Shown: positions 1-7,175, numbered from the stretch's first letter. The stretch: 9,741 nt of DNA from Gammaproteobacteria bacterium (GCA_011052285.1 DRJH01000469.1:1-9741), one strand, 5' to 3'. Notes: generated by a model not told the origin, from the letters alone. Translations and numbers: made by a program.

Positions 1-1
1 A

Positions 2-871
2 ACCGACACACAGCGGCGTCTGATAGGTGATGATGAACATGGCTGGAGTGAGCGCGGGGTTTTCAATATCGAAGGTGGTTGTTATGCCAAGATTATTCGA
101 TTGTCAGCGGACAAGGAACCACAGATTTTTGCTATGACCCGGCGGTTTGGTAGTATTCTGGAAAATGTTCACATCGATATCGACTCCCGCCATATTGATG
201 TCGATGATGACAGATTAACGGAGAACACCCGTGCCGCATACCCGATACCACATATTCCGGGGGCGATCTATCCTGGCGTGGCTGGTCATCCCAGGCATAT
301 CATTATGTTGACCGCAGATGCCTTCGGTGTGTTGCCGCCGGTGTCACGATTGACCCCCGATCAGGCACGTTATTATTTTCTGTTGGGATATACCGCCAAG
401 GTGGCTGGAACAGAGGCTGGTGTCACTGAGCCGGAAGCGGTGTTCAGCCCCTGCTTTGGAGCCCCGTTTATGGTCCACCACCCGCTGGTGTATGCACGTT
501 TGTTGGGGGAAAAAATTCAGCGTCACAGGGTGTGCTGCTGGCTGATTAATACCGGTTGGAGCGGTGGACCTTTCGGAGTGGGAAAGCGTATGGATATCAC
601 TGCGACTCGAGCCATGTTATCAGCAATTTTAAATGGGCAACTGGAGTCAGTTTCGTATACAGAGCACCCGGTGTTTCGGTTGCTAATGCCGGACCACTGC
701 CCGAAGATAGAAGATCGTGTACTCAATCCCGCAGCGGCCTGGCAAGATCAACGCGCTTATCAGCAAAGTGCTTGCGAGCTGGCTCAATCCTTTCATCAGG
801 CCTTTGCCGGAATCGCCGGTGAACTTGCTCCGGAGTTAGCGGCGTCAGGGCCCTTTCCGGAGCCAGCGTAA
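2..871 (+). CDS. pckA: Phosphoenolpyruvate carboxykinase (ATP), C-terminal part
   Basis: This enzyme converts oxaloacetate and ATP to PEP, CO2 and ADP in the cytosol, the entry step of gluconeogenesis. The reading frame is open from base 2, so the gene starts outside the window. 289 codons are visible of a family usually near 520-540. Near the visible N-terminus is GDDEHGW (visible residues 9-15), the metal-binding motif that follows the P-loop; the P-loop itself lies upstream of the window. It is followed by EGGCYAK, ENTRAAYPI (about 74-82), TADAFGVLPP (about 104-113), GYTAKVAGTE (about 129-138) and NTGWSGGPFGVGKRM. All are hallmark stretches of ATP-type PckA in the expected order. The TTG at 101 is internal and not a start. 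The stop TAA is at 869-871. The gene converges on the phosphatase gene with a 29-bp gap, and no clear terminator hairpin is visible there. Identification is firm. Confidence 0.97.
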   Translation, partial: TDTQRRLIGDDEHGWSERGVFNIEGGCYAKIIRLSADKEPQIFAMTRRFGSILENVHIDIDSRHIDVDDDRLTENTRAAYPIPHIPGAIYPGVAGHPRHIIMLTADAFGVLPPVSRLTPDQARYYFLLGYTAKVAGTEAGVTEPEAVFSPCFGAPFMVHHPLVYARLLGEKIQRHRVCCWLINTGWSGGPFGVGKRMDITATRAMLSAILNGQLESVSYTEHPVFRLLMPDHCPKIEDRVLNPAAAWQDQRAYQQSACELAQSFHQAFAGIAGELAPELAASGPFPEPA

Positions 872-900
872 CTTCGCCCAGGGCTGTCAAATATTGCGGC

Positions 901-1698
901 TCAGGTCTGTTGGATTGCTCGTAGTGCCTGTTGGTGTAGTGTCAGGTTGGCCGCAGCCAGTGCGGTTCGGTAGTTGGTCATCGTTAATGGTTGGCCTGCC
1001 AGGTCCGTAATGATGCCGCCAGCTCCTTCAATGATTGGCACCAGGGGCAGAATATCGCAGGGTTTCAGATCCGCTTCCATAACGATGTCGATGCTGCCAC
1101 TGGCCAGCCGGGTATAGTTGTAGCAATCCCCGCCGAAGCCGCGAAAGCGGCACTGTTGGCTGAGGGTAGAAAATTGCTGTTGCTGCCGATTATCGAGCAT
1201 ATCCAGTGAGGTACAGTAGATTCTGGCATCCTCGAGCGTGGTATTCGCACTCTGGCATGATTTTTTATTGAGCTGGCTACCGAATGTAGCAGAGCCGGAC
1301 CAGCGTTCATTCAGGGCCGGAATGTCAGCAACGCCGAGTAAAGGCCGGCCTTTGTGCATGAGTCCGATCAAGGTACCGAATAGGGGAATACCCGAAACAA
1401 AACTCTTGGTACCATCGATTGGATCGATCACCCAGACCAGCGACTTGTGCGCATTGATCTCCCCGTGTTCCTCCCCGGAGACGCCGTGTTCAGGGTATCG
1501 CTTCAGTATGGCCTGTTGCAGAGCCAGCTCAGTATTCTTGTCGGCGATAGTGACCGGGCTGGCGTCAGGTTTGTTCTCGATATTGAGGTGTTGGCGAAAA
1601 AAGCGCATGGTAATGGAGCGGGCCAGATCCGCCAGGGAGTTGGCAAAGGCCAGAAAGTCCTTGATTTGTCCATGGGAGAAAGCAACAGGCTTATCCAT
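901..1698 (-). CDS. hisN: Histidinol-phosphatase, inositol monophosphatase family (HisN type)
   Basis: This is probably a Mg-dependent phosphatase that removes phosphate from L-histidinol phosphate, the penultimate step of histidine synthesis. With the start at 1698 it is 265 aa, normal for the family. The metal-binding motifs are in order: GEEHGE (75-80), WVIDPIDGT (89-97), and GGD (189-191) before LKPCDILPLVPIIEGAGG. The bulkier 'GGDCYNY...EADLKPCD' version resembles HisN phosphatases more than inositol or CysQ phosphatases, so the substrate is inferred and myo-inositol-1-phosphate remains possible. The frame stays open to an ATG at 1848, but that extension reads through a dispersed repeat (1784-1808) and a likely promoter. 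The ATG at 1698 gives a standard N-terminus, although its Shine-Dalgarno is weak. It is divergent from the amidotransferase and no other his gene is in view. Confidence 0.8.
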   Translation of the reverse strand: MDKPVAFSHGQIKDFLAFANSLADLARSITMRFFRQHLNIENKPDASPVTIADKNTELALQQAILKRYPEHGVSGEEHGEINAHKSLVWVIDPIDGTKSFVSGIPLFGTLIGLMHKGRPLLGVADIPALNERWSGSATFGSQLNKKSCQSANTTLEDARIYCTSLDMLDNRQQQQFSTLSQQCRFRGFGGDCYNYTRLASGSIDIVMEADLKPCDILPLVPIIEGAGGIITDLAGQPLTMTNYRTALAAANLTLHQQALRAIQQT

Positions 1699-1738
1699 TG
1701 AGGCGTTGTGATCCTGGGCAGTGAGTAGAAAGAATCGT

Positions 1739-1744
1739 AGTATA
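1739..1744 (-). promoter_or_regulatory. Candidate -10 box for the HisN-type gene
   Basis: TATACT on the minus strand lies about 40 nt upstream of the ATG at 1698. It is a good -10 match, but only a weak -35 (TTACA-like) lies 16-17 nt further upstream. It supports 1698 over 1848 as the translation start. This is a sequence inference only. Confidence 0.3.
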
Positions 1745-1783
1745 CTGCGTTTTTTCAGGGCTGTAATGCAGCGGTTCACGCTG

Positions 1784-1808
1784 GGAGGCTGTCCAAGAAT
1801 AGGTGCCG
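1784..1808 (+). repeat. Dispersed terminal-repeat sequence, copy A (left-end type)
   Basis: This 25-bp stretch begins GGAGGCTGTCCAAGAATAGG and matches the left end of the 161-bp element at 8769-8793 at 22 of 25 positions. A right-end-type copy lies in inverted orientation at 4750-4767. No transposase is next to it. It lies in the intergenic region between the divergent phosphatase and amidotransferase genes. Confidence 0.75.
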
Positions 1809-1809
1809 A

Positions 1810-1850
1810 CCGGTTTATTGCTTCAGTAAAAACCGGCATTTCCGGCATTT
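1810..1850. repeat. Short inverted repeat and 9-bp tandem duplication upstream of the amidotransferase
   Basis: CCGGTTT (1810-1816) pairs perfectly with AAACCGG (1830-1836) across a 13-nt loop. It is followed by two adjacent copies of CCGGCATTT (1833-1841 and 1842-1850). It could be an operator or a leader structure for the downstream gene; no function can be assigned. Confidence 0.35.
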
Positions 1851-1897
1851 CCAGTATTTATGGCGATGGTTTTGTCATTTAATTATGGAGTTCCGAT

Positions 1898-2758
1898 ATG
1901 TCCAGAGAACCACGTTTTTTGATCGTCGATGGTTATAGCAAACAAGGTCGTGAGGAGTTGGATGCAGGTGGCGCTACACCGGCCGGGGTATTATATCAGC
2001 GCATGCTGGAAAGTTGCCATCCCGGTTGTGTTATTGCGGTCGTCCATCCGGCAGATCCGGGCGATGAGCTGCCTGAAGGTGCGGCACTGGCAGATTATGA
2101 TGGAATCACCTGGACCGGTTCCAGCCTTACTGTATTCAAGGAAGATGACGAGAAGGTACGTCGGCAGATTGCTTTTGCCCAGGCGGTGTTTGCCGCTGGG
2201 GTACCGCAGTTCGGCAGTTGCTGGGCAGCGCAGATTGCGGTAACTGCTGCGGGAGGGCGTTGTGCCCGTAATCCTGCGGGTCGGGAACTTGGTATAGCCC
2301 GTAAGATCCAGTTGACTGCTGCGGGGCGGGGCCATCCCATGTATGAGGGTAAGCCAGCCGTATTTGATGGTTTTATCAGCCATGATGACGAAATTACCCA
2401 CCTGCCGGCTTCTGCGTTGTGCCTCGCGGGTAATCGTTTTACCCAAGTGCAGGCTGTTTCGGTCAGTCATCGTGGTGGTACCATGTGGGCTGTTCAATAC
2501 CACCCTGAATACAATTTGCATGAACTGGCCAGGTTGATGTTTTGCCGTCGTCAGGCATTGGTAAAACTGGGCTTTTTTCAGGACGAAGAGAGTTGCAAAC
2601 GCCTTACCGATGACCTCGAGACGGTACACTGGGAACCTGGGCGTCGTGATCTGGCCTGGCAGTTAGGTGTGGATGAGGATGTTATGGACGAAGATGTTCG
2701 ACAACTGGAGGTACGCAACTGGATCCGTCATCAGGTGTTGCCCGGGATGCGCTGTTAA
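1898..2758 (+). CDS. Class I glutamine amidotransferase domain protein (GuaA-type GATase)
   Basis: This cytosolic protein of 286 aa should hydrolyse glutamine, or a gamma-glutamyl compound, through a Cys-His-Glu triad. The nucleophile is Cys108 in FGSCWAAQ, and the His202/Glu204 pair is in AVQYHPEYN. An early 'FLIVDGYSK' strand and 'DGITWTGSS' (about 68-76) complete the GATase fold. The last 80 or so residues are a charged extension with no motif I recognise. There is no fused synthetase domain, so the acceptor or partner is unknown. GuaA-like and gamma-glutamyl hydrolase-like activities are both possible. The ATG at 1898 has GGAG at 1887-1890, which fixes the start. The stop TAA (2756-2758) overlaps the stop of the convergent PiT gene. 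It lies inside the block bounded by the repeat ends at 1784 and 4767. Confidence 0.88.
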   Translation: MSREPRFLIVDGYSKQGREELDAGGATPAGVLYQRMLESCHPGCVIAVVHPADPGDELPEGAALADYDGITWTGSSLTVFKEDDEKVRRQIAFAQAVFAAGVPQFGSCWAAQIAVTAAGGRCARNPAGRELGIARKIQLTAAGRGHPMYEGKPAVFDGFISHDDEITHLPASALCLAGNRFTQVQAVSVSHRGGTMWAVQYHPEYNLHELARLMFCRRQALVKLGFFQDEESCKRLTDDLETVHWEPGRRDLAWQLGVDEDVMDEDVRQLEVRNWIRHQVLPGMRC

Positions 2759-3810
2759 TATCGATACACCACCTGATTAAATACATTCTGAACGAAGAAC
2801 AGGGCAATAAAGCAGAGCAAGGCGGACAATGCCGGTGCAATCACCCAGCCCAAAGCGATCCGACCCAGCTTGCGCCAGTGCACTTCACTGCCCCCTTGCA
2901 GCAGGCCAATACCGACGACAGCGCCAATAATGGCTTGGGAACTGGATACCGGCACCAATGCGGGTGCCGGCAAATGCCACTGCACAAGAAAATCGTGCAG
3001 CGACTGGGAGGCGAACAGAAACAGTACCAGCGAATGTGCAACCACCGCTACCCAGGCCGCGATCGGGGTTAAGGGTAGTAATTCACGACCGATGGTTAGC
3101 ATGATCCGGTAAGAATAGGTAAAAACTCCCACGGCGATAGCCAGGCCGCCAAGTAGGAACAGCTGCTCTGTGGAATTGAGCATCAAGCCACCAGGCAGGG
3201 TGAAATCAGTAAATGGTGAAACCGTAAGAAAGACCCCCATGACATTGCCGATATTGTTGGCGCCAAGGCTGTAGGCTCCAAAAGCACCGGCCAGTAACAG
3301 GCCCAGACGGGTGTAGGCATCTTGTCGAAACAGGTGAATCGGGCTATTGCGTAATAAGCGCCGAACTAACAGCAGCAGCAGGATAGCAAACAGGCCGGCC
3401 AGTATCGGGCTGGCGATCCAGGCGATAGCAATTTTTGATAACGCCTGGGTATCCGTGGGTTTGTCGGCAAAAATATTCCAGCCCAAAATGGCGCCAACAA
3501 CAGCCTGGCTGGTCGAAACCGGTTGTCCGGATTTGATCATAATGTAGACCGAAGCTGCAGCAGACAGGGCCACCACAAAGGCGCCGGCGATAGCATTGAC
3601 CTGACCCAGTGAGCCCAGTGTTTTGGCTGCTCCACTGCCGCTGGACAAGGCACCAAAGATGATGAAGATACTGCAGATAATGGCTGCGGTACGAAATTTC
3701 ACCATACCGGTGCCGACTGCGGTACCGAACACGTTTGGTGCATCGTTAGCACCCAGTGACCAGCCTAGAAACAGGCCGCTACTGAGGAAAAAGAGCGTGG
3801 TGAAATCCAT
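2755..3810 (-). CDS. pit: PiT family inorganic phosphate transporter
   Basis: This is an inner-membrane low-affinity phosphate (metal-phosphate) symporter of 351 aa. Both halves of the PiT internal duplication are visible: GANDAPNVFGTAVG (20-33) and GANNIGNVMG (183-192), plus PVSTSQAVVGAILG (97-110) and PVSSSQAIIGAVVGIG (287-302). About ten hydrophobic segments fill the rest. It lacks the long central loop of E. coli PitA (499 aa) and fits the short PiT class that pairs with DUF47 proteins. The DUF47/PhoU-like gene lies directly upstream on the same strand, but a 270-bp structured element separates the two. No good Shine-Dalgarno precedes the ATG at 3810. The stop overlaps the stop of the convergent amidotransferase gene. 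The family is certain; driving ion and affinity are inferred. Confidence 0.95.
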   Translation of the reverse strand: MDFTTLFFLSSGLFLGWSLGANDAPNVFGTAVGTGMVKFRTAAIICSIFIIFGALSSGSGAAKTLGSLGQVNAIAGAFVVALSAAASVYIMIKSGQPVSTSQAVVGAILGWNIFADKPTDTQALSKIAIAWIASPILAGLFAILLLLLVRRLLRNSPIHLFRQDAYTRLGLLLAGAFGAYSLGANNIGNVMGVFLTVSPFTDFTLPGGLMLNSTEQLFLLGGLAIAVGVFTYSYRIMLTIGRELLPLTPIAAWVAVVAHSLVLFLFASQSLHDFLVQWHLPAPALVPVSSSQAIIGAVVGIGLLQGGSEVHWRKLGRIALGWVIAPALSALLCFIALFFVQNVFNQVVYRY

Positions 3811-3818
3811 GCTAGAGA

Positions 3819-4088
3819 CTAGTGGTCCATCAAGTTCATATTGGCGGGTTCAGTTGGCCTGTCAGTGTTCATGGCAAGGCGCGTCTCGCAGTGAATGGCC
3901 GTAGTCCTTTGCAAGAGACGGAATGCAGTCATGGACGCTGACAGGCCAACCCTTCGGGCGTTCCTGTGGTGCCCCACGGCGGCGTTGCAGTGCTTAACAA
4001 GGGGCCGACCATTGCCTGCGCACTGCGCCTTGCCGTGAGACACCACAGGAACGCTGAATCCGTCAATATAAACTTGATGGACCACTAG
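3819..4088. mobile_element. 270-bp MITE-like structured element between phoU-like and pit genes
   Basis: The two ends are 35-bp inverted repeats (3819-3853 and 4054-4088) identical at 32 positions. They begin CTAG-TGGTCCATCAAGTT. CTAG flanks both ends and could be a 4-bp target duplication, as seen with IS5-type YTAR targets. Two further hairpins fill the inside. Arms 3854-3873/3930-3949 match at 18 of 20 positions, and arms 3958-3980/4032-4054 at 21 of 23. The whole therefore folds as a three-way junction. No transposase is encoded; the minus-strand reading frame across it looks spurious. Removing one CTAG plus the element would leave the phoU-like stop about 9 nt from the pit ATG, a typical operon spacing. 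This supports an insertion. Confidence 0.75.
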
Positions 4089-4747
4089 AGTCTGCGTTTG
4101 ATGGCGTAGATGGTGATGGTGTCCCCAACATCTTCTGCTGCATTGGCTAGATTGTCGATGTGTTCGACGAAATAACAAAGTTGCCGCTTCTCTTCTAAAG
4201 CCAGTTTGCTGGCAAACACAGTACGCTGAATGGCAGTACTAATGCGGTCCGCTTCGGTTTCGTAGAACATAACCTTGGCAATATGATCTCGAATGGCGGA
4301 AATATCCCGGAAAAAGGCCCTTGATGCCAGGACCACGGCCTCAACACAGGTGATTACCGTTTTCGTCAGCTGCAAATAGCCGGAATTGCATTCTGCGGGA
4401 ATTTGTGGTTGTTGAATGGAGAAACGAAAAAGATTGCCCTGGCAGATGTTGATCAGTCCATCAAGGTCTTCAAGCAAGCGCATGACATCACCGCGAAGAT
4501 CGGGGATCAACGTTTGCTGATACAGCTCCACTTCAATAGTACGGCGCAGGTTATCACCATGGCTTTCGATTTTTTCCACCTGGGTCAGGTAGTGGTCAAA
4601 CTCTCTTTCATCATTTGCCAGTAAATAACACTCAATGGCACTGAGGAAGGTCAGGCTCGCCTTGGTGATTTGATCGAGAAATTCATCTAGTTGCGCCTCC
4701 ATAGCGCGATGCCTGCCCAATAAGTGTAGATGATTGCCTAGCTTCAT
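4085..4747 (-). CDS. DUF47 / PhoU-like phosphate transport accessory protein (TIGR00153 type)
   Basis: This is a soluble all-helical protein of 220 aa, the normal length for DUF47 proteins, which are distant PhoU relatives encoded next to PiT transporters and thought to regulate them. The two PhoU-like metal-binding signatures are visible: ESHGDNLRR (61-69) in the first half and ETEADRI (163-169) in the second. The C-terminus NAAEDVGDTITIYAIKRRL is typical. Its start lies 19 bp after the chemoreceptor stop on the same strand. A dispersed repeat end (4750-4767) fills that gap and leaves no strong Shine-Dalgarno. The stop codon TAG coincides with the CTAG at the border of the 270-bp element. 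The family is well supported; the regulatory role is inferred from relatives and from the neighbouring PiT gene. Confidence 0.92.
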   Translation of the reverse strand: MKLGNHLHLLGRHRAMEAQLDEFLDQITKASLTFLSAIECYLLANDEREFDHYLTQVEKIESHGDNLRRTIEVELYQQTLIPDLRGDVMRLLEDLDGLINICQGNLFRFSIQQPQIPAECNSGYLQLTKTVITCVEAVVLASRAFFRDISAIRDHIAKVMFYETEADRISTAIQRTVFASKLALEEKRQLCYFVEHIDNLANAAEDVGDTITIYAIKRRL

Positions 4748-4749
4748 GG

Positions 4750-4767
4750 TGTTCTCAGACAGGCTCC
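4750..4767 (-). repeat. Dispersed terminal-repeat sequence, copy B (right-end type)
   Basis: Read on the minus strand this is GGAGCCTGTCTGAGAACA. It matches the right end of the 161-bp element (8912-8929) at 17 of 18 positions. It occupies almost the whole gap between the chemoreceptor stop and the PhoU-like start. Its orientation is opposite to copy A at 1784. Confidence 0.7.
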
Positions 4768-7115
4768 TAGACCTTGAATTGGCCCGCTATCCCCTTAAGC
4801 TTGACAGCTAAATTCGACAAGTTGTCGCTGGCGGATGCAGTTTGTTGGGCACCGGCAGCGGTACGGTTGCTAATTTCCGTCACGCCGACAACATTGTTAT
4901 TAATTTCTTCAGCCACGACACTTTGTTCCTGGGCGGCGCTGGCGATCTGGGTGTTCATATCGCTGATCTGATTGATTGATTCCGTTAATTTTATCAGTAC
5001 ATTGCCTGTTTCATCAGCAAAATTACGGCCTTTTTTTGCTTGCTCGTTGCTTTCGTCCATCGCAGTGACTGCCTCCTTGGAGGCCTTCTGCAAGCGCTCA
5101 ATCATCTCCTGTATTTCCTGTGTTGATTGCTGGGTTCGAAAAGCCAGTGTGCGCACTTCATCGGCAACAACGGCGAATCCGCGTCCATGTTCTCCCGCCC
5201 GGGCTGCCTCAATGGCAGCGTTCAACGCCAACAAGTTGGTTTGTTCGGCGATCGTTCGAATCACATCCAGTACACCACCGATATCAATACTGTCCTGTTC
5301 GAGGCGGCCAATGACTTCGGTAGCACGTTCCACTGTGCTTGACAGGCCCTGTATCGTGATTACACTTTCCTCGGCAGTGTTCTTGCCGTCTCCGGCCTCA
5401 CTGCGTGCCTGCATGGCCCCGCTGGCAGCCAGCTCGGCATTCTTTGCGACATCCGCAATGGTGGTAGTCAGTTGATTAATGGCCGTGGCTGCGTGCTCCA
5501 TTTCTTCTTTTTGCCGGGCTATGCCGGTATTGGTTTCGTCCGAAACCGCCAACAGCTCGGTCGCCGATGTGGTCAATTCGCCGGCCACCCCATTGAACTG
5601 CTGAATCAGCTCCTGCAATTTTTGCATGAAACGGTTGAACCAGGTTGCCAATTCAGCCAGTTCATCATTGCCCTTGTCGTCCAATCGGCGGGTCAAATCA
5701 CCTTCCCCTTCGGCGATGTCTTTCACCGCCAGGACGGTTTCTTCAATCGGTTTAACCATCATTTTTGCAAATAACCAGCCCAACAGTGCTCCGATAATCA
5801 ATACCGTCAATGTGGAGCCCAACATGATGTTGATCAGTGTTGCCCTGAGATGGCTTTGTGCCTGTAATGCCTCGTCACGATCGATTTCCGCCAGAATCCC
5901 CCACGGTAAACCGGCAACATTCAGGGGTGCATAGGCTGACAACACTGTGGTACCTCGGGGATCAACGTACTGCTCAAAACCGGATTCTCCGGCGAGGGCC
6001 TTGGTGGCCGGTGATGTGTTTATTTGTTGCAATCCAATCGTGGTCTTTTTTGCGGTCACAATAGCCAGAGTCTTGGCGGACATGCCGAATTGTTTGGCTT
6101 CTTCCTGAAAGGCTTGCGGATTTTCGATTAATCGTCGATTGTTGGAACGCATCTTTTTGTCAGCGCCCACCAGGTAACTTTGTGCGGTTTTATCCAGACC
6201 GATTTCCTGCCATCTGTTTTGATTGGTCATGACGCCGGATAATTTCTCCGGGTTAATTTGCAACACCAACACACCGATTTTCTTGTCTTTCTTGAAGATG
6301 GGTGAGGCAATAAAACCAGCCGGGTTATCGTAGGCCGGGGCAAATGGAGCAAAATCAGATATTGCGACCAGGTCTTTGTTTTCCGCTTTATTGGCCTCAC
6401 GAAAAACCTTGCCCAGTCCACTGTCTGCGAATGGCCCGTCCTTGAGCGATGTTCCGAAGTCAATGGCTTTAACCACGGAGTAAATAACATTTCCAGTATT
6501 ACTGTCGACCAACAGGATATCGGAAAAGCCGAAACGCTGCTGATACTCAAGGAAAGACGGATGATAACGCGCATGCATAATGCCATAGAATGAGCTGTTG
6601 TCGGGTTTTAGCAGGTCTTGTTTTTTACCCAGTGGATTTGGATTTGCCGCAATAAAGGTGTGTTGTAATGCTACGGTTGCATCGGGAAATTTGTTCACCC
6701 AGGTCCCGATCCCGGTTTTGGCCACAGGGTTATCCTTGTTGTACTCTGTGGTAAAAACTCCCGAGTAGTAGGCTGTCAATTCGCTACGCATTTGCGCCAT
6801 TTTTTTCTTGCCCGCCGCACCCATAGCACCCACATCACCTTGATAAATATTATACGCCGGAATCATGGCGTTGACGGCATCGATGGACAGCTGACTGTTG
6901 GACAAGGTCTGTACTTGCGAACGGATCATGGTGAAATAATTTTCCACCGTATTTTTGGTTGCCTCCCTTAGCGATACCAAGCGATTGCGAGCCTGATCCT
7001 GCAAGGCTTTGCCGCTACGATCACTAGCCACCCACAGCATGGCCAGGCTGACTGTTATGACCGGCACCACCGTCAACAGGCTGGCGCCTGTGATAAGTTT
7101 GGATTTAATTTTCAT
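4767..7115 (-). CDS. Methyl-accepting chemotaxis protein with periplasmic Cache-like sensor
   Basis: This is a 782-aa inner-membrane chemoreceptor that signals to CheA/CheW. TM1 is at about 9-31 and TM2 at about 425-450, enclosing a periplasmic region of about 390 residues. Its size and a membrane-proximal 'SAYAPLNVAGLPWGILAEID' (393-412) fit a double Cache sensor. A HAMP domain (about 451-503) follows. The cytoplasmic helical bundle has its hairpin tip at 619-658, containing EQTNLLALNAAIEAARAGE and GRGFAVVADEVRTLA. The C-terminus GIAGQFKV is typical and carries no CheR-tethering pentapeptide. The ATG at 7115 has AGGGAA just upstream. A sigma-28-type promoter lies at 7149-7175. The ligand is unknown. 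The phosphate uptake genes start 19 bp downstream on the same strand, so a phosphate-related stimulus is conceivable but unproven. Confidence 0.95.
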   Translation of the reverse strand: MKIKSKLITGASLLTVVPVITVSLAMLWVASDRSGKALQDQARNRLVSLREATKNTVENYFTMIRSQVQTLSNSQLSIDAVNAMIPAYNIYQGDVGAMGAAGKKKMAQMRSELTAYYSGVFTTEYNKDNPVAKTGIGTWVNKFPDATVALQHTFIAANPNPLGKKQDLLKPDNSSFYGIMHARYHPSFLEYQQRFGFSDILLVDSNTGNVIYSVVKAIDFGTSLKDGPFADSGLGKVFREANKAENKDLVAISDFAPFAPAYDNPAGFIASPIFKKDKKIGVLVLQINPEKLSGVMTNQNRWQEIGLDKTAQSYLVGADKKMRSNNRRLIENPQAFQEEAKQFGMSAKTLAIVTAKKTTIGLQQINTSPATKALAGESGFEQYVDPRGTTVLSAYAPLNVAGLPWGILAEIDRDEALQAQSHLRATLINIMLGSTLTVLIIGALLGWLFAKMMVKPIEETVLAVKDIAEGEGDLTRRLDDKGNDELAELATWFNRFMQKLQELIQQFNGVAGELTTSATELLAVSDETNTGIARQKEEMEHAATAINQLTTTIADVAKNAELAASGAMQARSEAGDGKNTAEESVITIQGLSSTVERATEVIGRLEQDSIDIGGVLDVIRTIAEQTNLLALNAAIEAARAGEHGRGFAVVADEVRTLAFRTQQSTQEIQEMIERLQKASKEAVTAMDESNEQAKKGRNFADETGNVLIKLTESINQISDMNTQIASAAQEQSVVAEEINNNVVGVTEISNRTAAGAQQTASASDNLSNLAVKLKGIAGQFKV

Positions 7116-7148
7116 TGTATTCCCTATGTGTACGAGTCGCTCACATCG

Positions 7149-7175
7149 TTATCGGCTAGCAATTGTAGTTCTTTA
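7149..7175 (-). promoter_or_regulatory. Sigma-28 (FliA) type promoter for the chemoreceptor
   Basis: On the minus strand the sequence reads TAAAGAAC (7168-7175), 11 nt, then GCCGATAA (7149-7156). The -10 element and the spacer match the known FliA consensus TAAAGTTT-N11-GCCGATAA exactly, and five of eight -35 bases match. Transcription would start near 7142 and give a leader of about 27 nt. This is the class expected for chemotaxis genes co-regulated with flagella. Confidence 0.75.

Noticed and set aside
871..901. Intrinsic terminator between pckA and the phosphatase gene
   Set aside because: No GC-rich hairpin followed by a T run is visible in the 29-bp gap on either strand.
1699..1848. N-terminal extension of the HisN-type gene to an ATG at 1848
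   Set aside because: It is translated from a dispersed DNA repeat (giving APILGQPP, as also seen when the element at 8769 is translated) and covers a likely -10 box. Family length fits the start at 1698.
3819..4178. 119-codon minus-strand open frame across the 270-bp element
   Set aside because: It is a by-product of the structured repeat and of the overlapping PhoU-like gene. It has no family resemblance or ribosome binding site.
4750..4767. Pho box upstream of the phosphate genes
   Set aside because: Only one CTGTC half is present; a PhoB site needs two CTGTCAT-like direct repeats 11 bp apart. The sequence is better explained as a dispersed repeat end.
5472..5934. Plus-strand open frames inside the chemoreceptor gene
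   Set aside because: They are antisense to a gene with continuous, well-recognised MCP domains and show no independent coding evidence.
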